A DNA stretch of 12,870 bases, taken from positions 1 to 12,870 of the forward strand of contig DMCJ01000182.1 of NCBI GenBank assembly GCA_003446735.1, read 5' to 3'. A program made the position numbers and the translations under genes. A model generated the notes under the pieces. The model did not search any database. It had not been told where the DNA came from and was given only the letters and a program-made list of their open reading frames with translations. Positions 6,278 through 12,806 of this stretch are shown here, piece by piece. This DNA is from Lachnospiraceae bacterium (lineage in GTDB: Bacteria > Bacillota > Clostridia > Lachnospirales > Lachnospiraceae). Every line of letters starts with the position of its first letter. Position 1 is the stretch's first letter.

Positions 6278-8324
6278 CACTTAGTTCCTCCTCTTCCAAC
6301 ATTTGTGTGAATACTTCTATGATATGCGGGTCAAACTGGGTTCCCGCGCACCTTCTTAATTCTCTTATCGCATTCTTTTCGGGCATCGCCTGATGGTAAG
6401 GCCTGTTGTGTACCATAACGTCATGCGAATCCACCGCGGATATGACCCTTGCAAGAAGCGGTATCTCCTCGCCCTTTAATCCGTTAGGATAACCCGTTCC
6501 GTCCCACTTTTCATGATGTGAGAGTATGCCGTCCGCGATCTCTCTAAGCTCGGGAGATGCCATCGCGATCCTGTATCCCTTTACGGTATGCTGCTGCATT
6601 ATCTTAAATTCTTCATCGTTTAATTTACCCTTTTTAACAAGTACGTCATGAGGAATGGCTACTTTACCTATATCATGCAGCACGGCAAGAAGCTCAAGCC
6701 TTCCTATATCCGAATCGGAGAGTTTTAATCTCTTTCCGAGGCGGGCCGCCATCTTCTGTGTCCTTTCCACATGCTCTTCTGTCTCGAAATCGCTTTCTCC
6801 CAAAGTCTGCTTTAAGGAATCAACAAGGGAGCTTGATGCCGAATCGGTCCTTAGCATCTTTTTATTCTGCATGCTGCTCCTGGCATCGGAAAGTATACGG
6901 TCTACGGTAACATCATCTCTTTCCTTTACCGCGATACCAAACTCAAGATATACTCCTATGCTGTTTTCTTCAAGCTCGCTCTCTACCTTCTGCTTGATAT
7001 CTTCCATTATGCGGGCCGCTTCGTCATGTGAGGTCTCTTCGAAAACGATCACGAAATCGCCCTTGTCGATCTTGGCCGCGAATGTATCCTCGCCTATGTT
7101 CGTCCTTATTATATGTGCGGTCTCGCGCATAAGGGCATCGCCGTAAGCCGATCCTTTTTCATTGTTTATCTGCCGAAGTCCGTTTAAGTTACATACGCAT
7201 AAAGCGACCGGCCAGTATCTTTTATCATTCCACTGAGGGATCTGATTTACAAAGCTTTCCTTATTGTAAAATCCGCTTACGGGATCATAGAGGACCGAAC
7301 GCTCTAAGCTGAAATACGCTTCTCTTGCAAAGGTTATATCGCTAAAGACCATCATTGTCCCGAGCAGCCTTCCCTTTTCATCGGTAAGTCTTCTGTATTT
7401 GCAAAGATATGTCGTGATCTCACCCATTCTCGTTATCGACCACTCAAATTCCTGATTTATATCCTTATTCCTCATTCCCTTGAACCTGTTTTCCGAAATG
7501 AAATCATCGAGCATGAGATCGGAAATGGAAAAATCCACCTCGGGAAAGAGTGCGGGAACGCTCTTGCTAAGATCTGCAAGCCTGCCTTCATAATCAAACA
7601 GGATGACCGGTTCATTTAAATGATCTAAGATCATGGTCTTTGTAAGTCCCATCGTGACCATGGGGAGATAACGAAAAGTATTATAATACATCATCATTCC
7701 GATAATGCAGTAGAGTATGGGCGAAAGATCTATGGGCAAAGTCTCCACCATGAGGAAATGGATGCAATTAACGAATATAGCCGCTATGGTTCCCGTTATG
7801 AGCATGTAATATCTTCTTCTGTAGACCTTCGGAGTGTTAAAGCATCTTACCATCAAAAGGATGATGCATAAAAGGACTATGCAAAGTGAGAAAAAGAAAT
7901 GGGCTATGAAAGGAAGCTTCGGATAATTCTCGAGCACCGTAATATCATAAAACGAACGCATCTCATATGCGACCGCTATCTCTTTGTAGGGATTTATAAG
8001 AAGGAATGCGCTGTCGATAGCAGCGTAAGCGTAGAATCCCATCCTGAGCGCACGCAGATATTTATTGTTTAAGTCTATGAAATCAAGTATATATTCAAAG
8101 AAGAATATTACCATGATGTCGGACATCACAAATGAAAGACTCGAGAAAAACGACTTAAGCGAATAGACCTCTGCCGCAAGTGAAAGAGAATAAAAAAGGA
8201 TCAGCAAAAATACGGCAAGCATGACTTTACCGATCATTAATGCTGAACCATTTTTCTTTTGATATGCTTTAAGTACGATAAGCGCAGCAAAGAGTGCTAT
8301 AAGTACATAAAATATAACTATCAA
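6255..8324 (-). CDS. Membrane 7TM-PAS-degenerate GGDEF-HD-GYP signalling protein
   Basis: This 689-residue protein has about seven N-terminal membrane helices (residues 2-218, resembling the 7TM region of some histidine kinases). A PAS-like domain (about 228-335), a GGDEF-fold domain (about 345-495) and an HD-GYP domain (about 512-680) follow. The GGDEF signature is replaced by DKGDF (420-424), and the metal-binding Asp segment reads NLNGLRQINN, so cyclase activity is unlikely; a sensory or GTP-binding role is possible. The HD-GYP part keeps His518, HDIGK (550-554), His579, HH (603-604), DGTGYP (608-613) and Asp632, so cyclic di-GMP (or related cyclic dinucleotide) hydrolysis is plausible. 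The start is TTG, chosen because GGAGG (8334-8338) lies 9 bases upstream and the next in-frame Met would cut off the first helix. It sits 19 bases after the receptor-like gene and overlaps ridA. Confidence 0.9.
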   Translation of the reverse strand: MIVIFYVLIALFAALIVLKAYQKKNGSALMIGKVMLAVFLLILFYSLSLAAEVYSLKSFFSSLSFVMSDIMVIFFFEYILDFIDLNNKYLRALRMGFYAYAAIDSAFLLINPYKEIAVAYEMRSFYDITVLENYPKLPFIAHFFFSLCIVLLCIILLMVRCFNTPKVYRRRYYMLITGTIAAIFVNCIHFLMVETLPIDLSPILYCIIGMMMYYNTFRYLPMVTMGLTKTMILDHLNEPVILFDYEGRLADLSKSVPALFPEVDFSISDLMLDDFISENRFKGMRNKDINQEFEWSITRMGEITTYLCKYRRLTDEKGRLLGTMMVFSDITFAREAYFSLERSVLYDPVSGFYNKESFVNQIPQWNDKRYWPVALCVCNLNGLRQINNEKGSAYGDALMRETAHIIRTNIGEDTFAAKIDKGDFVIVFEETSHDEAARIMEDIKQKVESELEENSIGVYLEFGIAVKERDDVTVDRILSDARSSMQNKKMLRTDSASSSLVDSLKQTLGESDFETEEHVERTQKMAARLGKRLKLSDSDIGRLELLAVLHDIGKVAIPHDVLVKKGKLNDEEFKIMQQHTVKGYRIAMASPELREIADGILSHHEKWDGTGYPNGLKGEEIPLLARVISAVDSHDVMVHNRPYHQAMPEKNAIRELRRCAGTQFDPHIIEVFTQMLEEEELSDEENNKD
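6287..6292 (-). promoter_or_regulatory. Ribosome binding site of ridA inside the upstream gene
   Basis: AGGAGG lies 9 bases before the ATG at 6277 and 6 bases before the adjacent in-frame GTG at 6280. It is embedded in the last codons of the HD-GYP gene, where it falls within a run of Glu codons. It supports ridA being translated from the same mRNA as that gene. The choice between ATG and GTG changes the protein by one residue. Confidence 0.8.
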
Positions 8325-8333
8325 ACTGCTGCG

Positions 8334-8338
8334 CCTCC
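8334..8338 (-). promoter_or_regulatory. Ribosome binding site deciding a TTG start
   Basis: GGAGG lies 9 bases before the TTG at 8324, in the 19-base gap between the receptor-like gene and the HD-GYP gene. No ATG in the right frame occurs until codon 30, inside the second membrane helix. A strong site with a weak start codon suggests moderate expression of this enzyme. Confidence 0.75.
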
Positions 8339-8343
8339 GTTAA

Positions 8344-9828
8344 TTATGCTTCTTCGAGCTCTGCAAGCTCAGAGGCCTTATTGCTAAGATCCGCAACTAT
8401 GCCGGAAACCTCTTTTACTATCTGAGCATTCGACTCGCTGCTGTCACAGGTCTCATTTGCATGAGCCGAAACCTCTTCGGTGATCGCCGAAACGTTCTGT
8501 ATGCTCTTTACTATCTCATTGTTTGCAAGGGCAAGCTTATCTACAAGCTCCTCGAGCGCCATGGAACTATCCGCGATACCGGAAACCTTTTCCTCTATAC
8601 TCTGGAAATTGGATACCGTAAGGTCCACGCCGCCAACCTGCTTCTTGTTGACTTCGATAAGACCGTTGATGGCATTTATAACGCCTTTTATCTTCTTGGA
8701 GATATTGTCGATGAGCTCCTCGATATTCTTTGTGGCGGTCTGGGTCTGACCGGCAAGTGTGGATATCTCGGTAGCAACTACGGCAAATCCTCTTCCTGCT
8801 TCCCCTGCTCTTGCAGCCTCTATGGAAGCGTTAAGAGAAAGAAGGGAAGTCTGGTTTGCAACGCTGTTGATAAGCTCTACTATGGAATGCATCTGCTTCG
8901 TGTATTCGCTTAATTCTCCGAGCTCGGAAGCGGCTACTCCACCGGATCTCTCACTCTCTTCAACCTGATCTCTCATGTTGGAGATCGCCTGGCTGCCTTC
9001 CTTTATGGCCATCCTTGCGGACTTGACATTAACTACTATATTAAGGGAAGCATCTTCTACAGCCTTGATATGAGACTGTATCTCTTCCGTCTGAATGAGC
9101 TGATGCTGGATGCTGTCGGAGGATTCGTTGGATCCCTGGCTGACTTCCTGCATTGCAACCACGGTCCTCTCTGCGGATTCACCGAGCTCATCCATATGAC
9201 CCTTCATGGCGAAGATACCGTCGGCGATGGCACCGGAGAGATTTACGACTCCGTTTAAGAGCCTGCTAGCTTTCTGATGCTCTTCGTTTAAGGCTTCCAT
9301 CTTTTCGTCATTGCTCTTTTGAGTGGATCTGTTGGCAATGATCGCATAAGCCACGATAAAGACTATGATAAGGACCTGTATCTCGGCGGATGCTGTCTCC
9401 TCGACCGACATTCCCACCGTGACCGCGGTATAAATGACTTTTATCAGATTGAGCAAAAAACAGGCAACACCCGAGATCAACGAGAGCTTGGCCGAATTAT
9501 ACATTGTGATGGCTAAGATTATGGGCATCGCATATGTAAAAGCAAGAGCGGATGTGGTCGTAAACAGGATAAACCCGTAAAATACACCGAAGCAAACTAT
9601 CAGGATCATGCTTGCGTATTTGGATTCGGGATCCTTCTTTAACAGCCCGAATAATATGATGATCGGGATAAGCGCGAGCGCCGCTGTTAAAAACCAGTAT
9701 CCAATGGTACGGGTATGCTTTACGACTTCGAGCAGATAAGCAAGTACTATGACTGCTATCTCAATCGTATAGCACTTTAATACTGTGGAATTGATCCTTG
9801 CTTCGTCACTGATCTGTTTTTTCTCCAT
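8344..9828 (-). CDS. Methyl-accepting chemotaxis protein-like receptor, six TM helices, no HAMP
   Basis: The C-terminal half is a chemoreceptor signalling coiled coil (about residues 170-490). Its highly conserved hairpin tip spans about 318-362 (NQTSLLSLNASIEAARAGE, then GRGFAVVATEI), the region that contacts CheA and CheW. The N-terminal part (about 20-166) has around six hydrophobic helices with only short loops. The usual periplasmic or extracellular ligand domain is missing, and the last helix runs into the coiled coil with no recognisable HAMP domain. Signal sensing within the membrane, or input from a partner protein, is inferred. No CheR-binding pentapeptide is seen at the C-terminus. 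AGGAG (9838-9842) lies 9 bases before the ATG and overlaps the kinase stop codon, so it is cotranscribed with the kinase. No che or flagellar genes are visible nearby. Confidence 0.93.
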   Translation of the reverse strand: MEKKQISDEARINSTVLKCYTIEIAVIVLAYLLEVVKHTRTIGYWFLTAALALIPIIILFGLLKKDPESKYASMILIVCFGVFYGFILFTTTSALAFTYAMPIILAITMYNSAKLSLISGVACFLLNLIKVIYTAVTVGMSVEETASAEIQVLIIVFIVAYAIIANRSTQKSNDEKMEALNEEHQKASRLLNGVVNLSGAIADGIFAMKGHMDELGESAERTVVAMQEVSQGSNESSDSIQHQLIQTEEIQSHIKAVEDASLNIVVNVKSARMAIKEGSQAISNMRDQVEESERSGGVAASELGELSEYTKQMHSIVELINSVANQTSLLSLNASIEAARAGEAGRGFAVVATEISTLAGQTQTATKNIEELIDNISKKIKGVINAINGLIEVNKKQVGGVDLTVSNFQSIEEKVSGIADSSMALEELVDKLALANNEIVKSIQNVSAITEEVSAHANETCDSSESNAQIVKEVSGIVADLSNKASELAELEEA

Positions 9829-9840
9829 AGATTCTCTCTC

Positions 9841-11136
9841 CTATTGATGATGGCTGTCTTTATATTCCCTGACTACTTCTCTCATCTTGACCTCTTCCAT
9901 GGCCTTTTTGTAATCCGGGTCTTCTTTAACAAGTTTATCATGAGCCGCTTCATATTCGGCCGTCTGCTTATACTGACTTACAACCTGTTTTATCGCTTCC
10001 TTGTCATTTCCGTAGATCGGCTGATTAATCGAGATATTATTCTCGCCCTTGGCCTTATTCCTGTATGCCTGCTCGATCTTCGGGATGGGGTTGCCGTGGA
10101 TCTTGTAATTACGGACAGCTTCGACGATCTTGGTATACTCTTCATCGCCGGCATCCTTCCACGCATCGGACTTGTATATCGCATCATAGAGCTCGTCTAT
10201 GGACTGGAATCTGTTGTCATTATGGACCTCAAGGCCTTTCATTATGGCATCTTCGTAAGTCTTGTTGATCCTGATCCCGTATTCACTGGGCTTCTTTAAG
10301 ACTTCACCGAAAAGCCTGTCGGTAACATCTAAGGGCTTAACACCTGTTATGCACCTGTATATCGTACCGCATAATGCGTATATATCCGTCCATGGGCCCT
10401 GCTTTCCTTTTGTACGCAGCTGCTCCGGAGGAGTATATCCGGATTTCTTAAATACCGATATGGTCTTTTCTTCTTCGCCGGAATTGGATCTGGCAGTACC
10501 GAAATCTATAAGATACACACGGTTGCTCAGGTTAGAGAGCATTATATTATCGGGGCTTATGTCCCTGTGGATAAAACCGTTGTCATGGATCTCCTTTAAG
10601 GCTATCATGACGGGCTCGATGATCTTAAGTGTCTCTTCGACGCTGATCCTCTCGCCGGAATCCTCCAAAAGATCCCTAAGGGTCGTACCGTCGATATAGT
10701 TCATTACGATGTAGGCCGTGCCGTTATCCTTGAAGAAATCAAGCACGGAGACTATGGCCGGCGTGTTTCTGAACTTTGCGAGTCTCTTTGCCTCATCTAA
10801 GAAGCGGTCTCTCTGCTTATCAAAGAATACCTCGGCATCACCTTCATTGGGGATGACCGTGGAGGCTCCTCTTGCACGGCTGCAGTAATTCCTCGGGAAG
10901 AATTCTTTTATCGCTACCTGGGCGTCTAAGTTAATGTCGTATCCGATGTAAGTGATACCGAAACCGCCTTCACCTAGAACTTTGCCCATAAGATATTTAT
11001 CACGCAAAAAACTTCCCACCGGAAGATAATTCTCGCTAAGCTTTATATCGGAAAACTGCTTTCCGCATACGTTGCAGACGCCGTCGTCGTCCACTTCGCC
11101 TTTCATACAGTTAAAGCATATCCTGCTGATGTCCAT
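9841..11136 (-). CDS. Cytoplasmic Ser/Thr protein kinase with N-terminal zinc ribbon
   Basis: The protein has 431 residues. Residues 7-24 form a small zinc ribbon (CFNC at 7-10, CNVC at 21-24). A Hanks-type kinase domain follows at about 48-320: glycine loop GEGGFG (55-60), VAIK with Lys77, a probable helix-C Glu115, catalytic loop HRDISPDN (190-197, catalytic Asp192), DFG (211-213) and a PPEQ substitute for APE (236-239). The core catalytic residues are intact; Ser replaces the usual Lys of HRDLKPEN. The C-terminal tail (about 330-431) is charged, rich in Lys/Glu/Tyr, and likely helical. No membrane helix or PASTA repeat occurs, unlike PrkC/Stk1 cell-wall kinases. AGGAG (11143-11147) lies 6 bases before the ATG. 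It is the first gene of the kinase/receptor-like/HD-GYP cluster, and the receptor-like gene starts 12 bases after its stop. Substrates are unknown. Confidence 0.93.
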   Translation of the reverse strand: MDISRICFNCMKGEVDDDGVCNVCGKQFSDIKLSENYLPVGSFLRDKYLMGKVLGEGGFGITYIGYDINLDAQVAIKEFFPRNYCSRARGASTVIPNEGDAEVFFDKQRDRFLDEAKRLAKFRNTPAIVSVLDFFKDNGTAYIVMNYIDGTTLRDLLEDSGERISVEETLKIIEPVMIALKEIHDNGFIHRDISPDNIMLSNLSNRVYLIDFGTARSNSGEEEKTISVFKKSGYTPPEQLRTKGKQGPWTDIYALCGTIYRCITGVKPLDVTDRLFGEVLKKPSEYGIRINKTYEDAIMKGLEVHNDNRFQSIDELYDAIYKSDAWKDAGDEEYTKIVEAVRNYKIHGNPIPKIEQAYRNKAKGENNISINQPIYGNDKEAIKQVVSQYKQTAEYEAAHDKLVKEDPDYKKAMEEVKMREVVREYKDSHHQ

Positions 11137-11171
11137 TTTTAACTCCTAACAAGACGCAAAACGCTATTTAT

Positions 11172-11200
11172 ATGATAGCATACTTTTTTTCATTTTTCCA
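11172..11200 (-). promoter_or_regulatory. Probable extended -10 promoter of the kinase operon
   Basis: On the minus strand, TATCAT (11172-11177) is preceded by TGC, giving an extended -10, and by TGGAAA (11195-11200) at 17 bp as a weak -35 (4/6). It sits in the 91-base gap between glpK and the kinase gene, the expected place for the operon promoter. A short 5-bp inverted repeat (GCTAT 11175-11179 with ATAGC 11163-11167, minus-strand reading) brackets the -10, and a larger one overlaps the -35. Read-through from glpK is also possible because no clear terminator follows glpK. Confidence 0.55.
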
Positions 11201-11221
11201 CCATATCAATGTGAAAAAATG
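11191..11221. repeat. 11-bp inverted repeat over the kinase promoter -35
   Basis: Arms CATTTTTCCAC (11191-11201) and GTGAAAAAATG (11211-11221) are complementary except at one position, which would be a G-U pair in RNA, with a 9-base spacer. It begins 7 bases past the glpK stop. On the minus strand it is followed by a run of A, not T, so it is a poor terminator for glpK. Its overlap with the -35 makes a protein-binding operator more likely, but this is inferred. Confidence 0.5.
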
Positions 11222-11227
11222 ACATTT

Positions 11228-12712
11228 TTAGAATTCGCACGCTGCATGCACGGCTCTCTTCCAATCTTCCTTTCTGCTGCGCCTTTCTTCAATGCTCATT
11301 TTACTCTCAAATGTCCGCTCTATGGAGTTAAGCTCCAATAATTTTTCTTTACTTTCAAAAAATCCCGTGGCAAGTCCCGCAAGATAAGCCGCACCGAGCG
11401 CAGTCGTCTCTGCAACTTTGGGTCTTTTAACGGGGACTCCGAGTATATCGCTCTGAAACTGCATCAAAAGGTTGTTTGCGACAGCTCCGCCGTCGACCTT
11501 TAATTCTCTTAATCCGATCCCCGAATCAAGAGTCATTGCTTCTATAAGATCGGCGCTCTGATATGCTAAAGATTCCAGAGTCGCTCTTATAAGGTGCTGT
11601 TTTGTAGTGCCTCTCGTAAGTCCGAATACGGCTCCCTTTGCATCAGGCTTCCAGTAGGGCGCTCCGAGCCCTACAAAAGCGGGGACTACGATAACGCCGT
11701 CGGAATCTTTTACTTTAAGCGCCTCTGTCTCACTTTCGGGCGCGCTTTCTATCACTTTAAGTCCGTCGCGAAGCCACTGTATGGCACTTCCTGCAACAAA
11801 CACGGAACCCTCGAGGGCATATTCCACCTTTCCGTCTATTCCCCAGGCTATGGTGGTAAGAAGGCCGTGCTCGCTCCTTGAAGGCTTCTCTCCCGTGTTC
11901 ATGAGTAAAAAGCAGCCCGTTCCGTATGTATTTTTAGCCATTCCCTCTTCAAAACAGGTCTGGCCGAATAGTGCAGCCTGCTGATCTCCCGCAACTCCTC
12001 TTATCGGTATCTCGCGGTCAAAGAATTTAGCTTCGGTAACCCCGAAATCTCCGCTCGAAGGAAGGACCGCGGGAAGCATGGAATAGGGAACGCCAAAGAG
12101 CTTTAAGAGCTCGTCATCCCAGTCCTGTTTGAATATATTGTAAAGAAGGGTCCTTGAAGCGTTGCTGTAATCCGTCGCATGTACCCTTCCGCCCGTCATC
12201 CTGAATATAAGATAAGTATCTATTGTCCCGAATAAGAGCTCACCTTTTTCAGCTCTTTGCTTTGCGCCCGGAACTTTTTCAAGTATCCACTTTATCTTGC
12301 TCGCGGAAAAATAAGGGTCGATGAGAAGCCCGGTCTTTTCCCTTATCATCTCATCGCAGCCTTTTAATGATAAGCCCTTGCATATATCGGTTGTCTGTCT
12401 GGACTGCCATACAACGGCATTATATATAGGCTCTCCCGTCTGTCTGTCCCAGACAACGGTAGTCTCTCTTTGATTTGTAAGTCCGACGGAATCGATCTCG
12501 GAAGCAGATATCCCTGCTTTAAGGAGAACCTGCATATAGACCGTAAGAACTGAGACCCAGATCTCGTTGGCATCCTGCTCAACCCATCCGGGCTTTGGGA
12601 AATACTGAGGGAACTCAGTCTGAGTCATGGCTTTTATGCTCCCGTCCCTGTTAAAAAGGATGGCTCTCGTACTCGTAGTCCCCTGATCGATAGCTAAAAT
12701 ATAATCCCCCAT
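11228..12712 (-). CDS. glpK: Glycerol kinase
   Basis: GlpK (FGGY family) phosphorylates glycerol to sn-glycerol 3-phosphate in the cytoplasm, trapping glycerol taken up by facilitated diffusion. From the ATG at 12712 it has 494 residues, the normal length. Visible motifs are the N-terminal phosphate loop LAIDQGTTSTRA, TNQRETTVVW, the substrate-binding WQSRQT and DPYFSASK, AGDQQAALFGQ, KNTYGTGCFLLMNTGE, GLGAPYW and VDGGAVANN. An in-frame TTG at 12766 would add 18 residues, but it overlaps the promoter and lacks a site, so it is rejected. The GGGGG upstream of the ATG is a poor ribosome site. In Enterococcus and Bacillus GlpK, HPr phosphorylates a His in the YHFF segment; here the aligned segment is AKFF with Lys229, so that control is probably absent. 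No glpF, glpD or glpO is adjacent. Confidence 0.97.
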   Translation of the reverse strand: MGDYILAIDQGTTSTRAILFNRDGSIKAMTQTEFPQYFPKPGWVEQDANEIWVSVLTVYMQVLLKAGISASEIDSVGLTNQRETTVVWDRQTGEPIYNAVVWQSRQTTDICKGLSLKGCDEMIREKTGLLIDPYFSASKIKWILEKVPGAKQRAEKGELLFGTIDTYLIFRMTGGRVHATDYSNASRTLLYNIFKQDWDDELLKLFGVPYSMLPAVLPSSGDFGVTEAKFFDREIPIRGVAGDQQAALFGQTCFEEGMAKNTYGTGCFLLMNTGEKPSRSEHGLLTTIAWGIDGKVEYALEGSVFVAGSAIQWLRDGLKVIESAPESETEALKVKDSDGVIVVPAFVGLGAPYWKPDAKGAVFGLTRGTTKQHLIRATLESLAYQSADLIEAMTLDSGIGLRELKVDGGAVANNLLMQFQSDILGVPVKRPKVAETTALGAAYLAGLATGFFESKEKLLELNSIERTFESKMSIEERRSRKEDWKRAVHAACEF

Positions 12713-12734
12713 ATCTAACCCCCGATAAAACAAA

Positions 12735-12786
12735 ATTATATTGTATGACCACCTGTTATTATACAATAAAAAAGGAAATGTGAAAA
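12735..12786 (-). promoter_or_regulatory. glpK promoter region with two TATAAT boxes
   Basis: On the minus strand, TATAAT (12758-12763) lies 17 bp from TTTTCA (12781-12786, 4/6 match to -35), giving a likely start near 12751 and a leader of about 39 bases. That -35 lies inside the 3' arm of the upstream tRNA terminator. A second perfect TATAAT (12735-12740) has no acceptable -35 at 16-18 bp, so it would need an activator or is chance in AT-rich DNA. Confidence 0.6.
12739..12768. repeat. 8-bp inverted repeat, candidate glpK operator
   Basis: Arms TATTGTAT (12739-12746) and ATACAATA (12761-12768) are perfect reverse complements with a 14-base spacer. Their centres are 22 bp apart, about two helical turns. 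The repeat spans the -10 and start point of the likely glpK promoter and its downstream arm touches the second TATAAT. This geometry suits a dimeric repressor. The regulator is not encoded in the window. Confidence 0.45.
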
Positions 12787-12803
12787 CTGTTTTTCACATT
12801 TCC
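12765..12803 (-). terminator. Intrinsic terminator of the tRNA-Leu gene
   Basis: Perfect 13-bp stem (arms 12791-12803 and 12774-12786) with a 4-base loop, followed on the minus strand by TTTTTT (12768-12773) and then ATTG. It begins 3 bases after the tRNA 3' end. This is a strong rho-independent terminator separating the tRNA from glpK. Its 3' arm also contains the probable glpK -35 element. Confidence 0.9.
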
Positions 12804-12806
12804 AGA

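Noticed and set aside
6655..7146. 163-codon plus-strand open frame opposite the HD-GYP gene
   Set aside because: Antisense shadow of the GGDEF/HD-GYP coding region with low-complexity Ser-rich sequence and no sign of a domain.
8461..8913. 150-codon plus-strand open frame opposite the receptor-like gene
   Set aside because: Lies entirely opposite the conserved signalling tip; constraint is explained by the receptor coding sequence.
11191..11221. Terminator for glpK
   Set aside because: The hairpin is AT-rich and followed on the sense strand by A residues rather than a U-run, so intrinsic termination is unlikely.
12735..12740. Second independent glpK promoter
   Set aside because: The TATAAT is perfect but no -35-like hexamer exists at 16-18 bp and there is no TG extension.
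12713..12766. Longer glycerol kinase start at TTG 12766
   Set aside because: The extra 18 residues are not part of the conserved GlpK N-terminus, the region contains the promoter boxes and inverted repeat, and there is no ribosome binding site before the TTG.
12774..12803. Catabolite-responsive element (cre) for CcpA at the TGTGAAAA/TTTTCACA palindrome
   Set aside because: The centre lacks the CG dinucleotide of cre sites, and the 13-bp stem plus T-run right after a tRNA is fully explained as a terminator.
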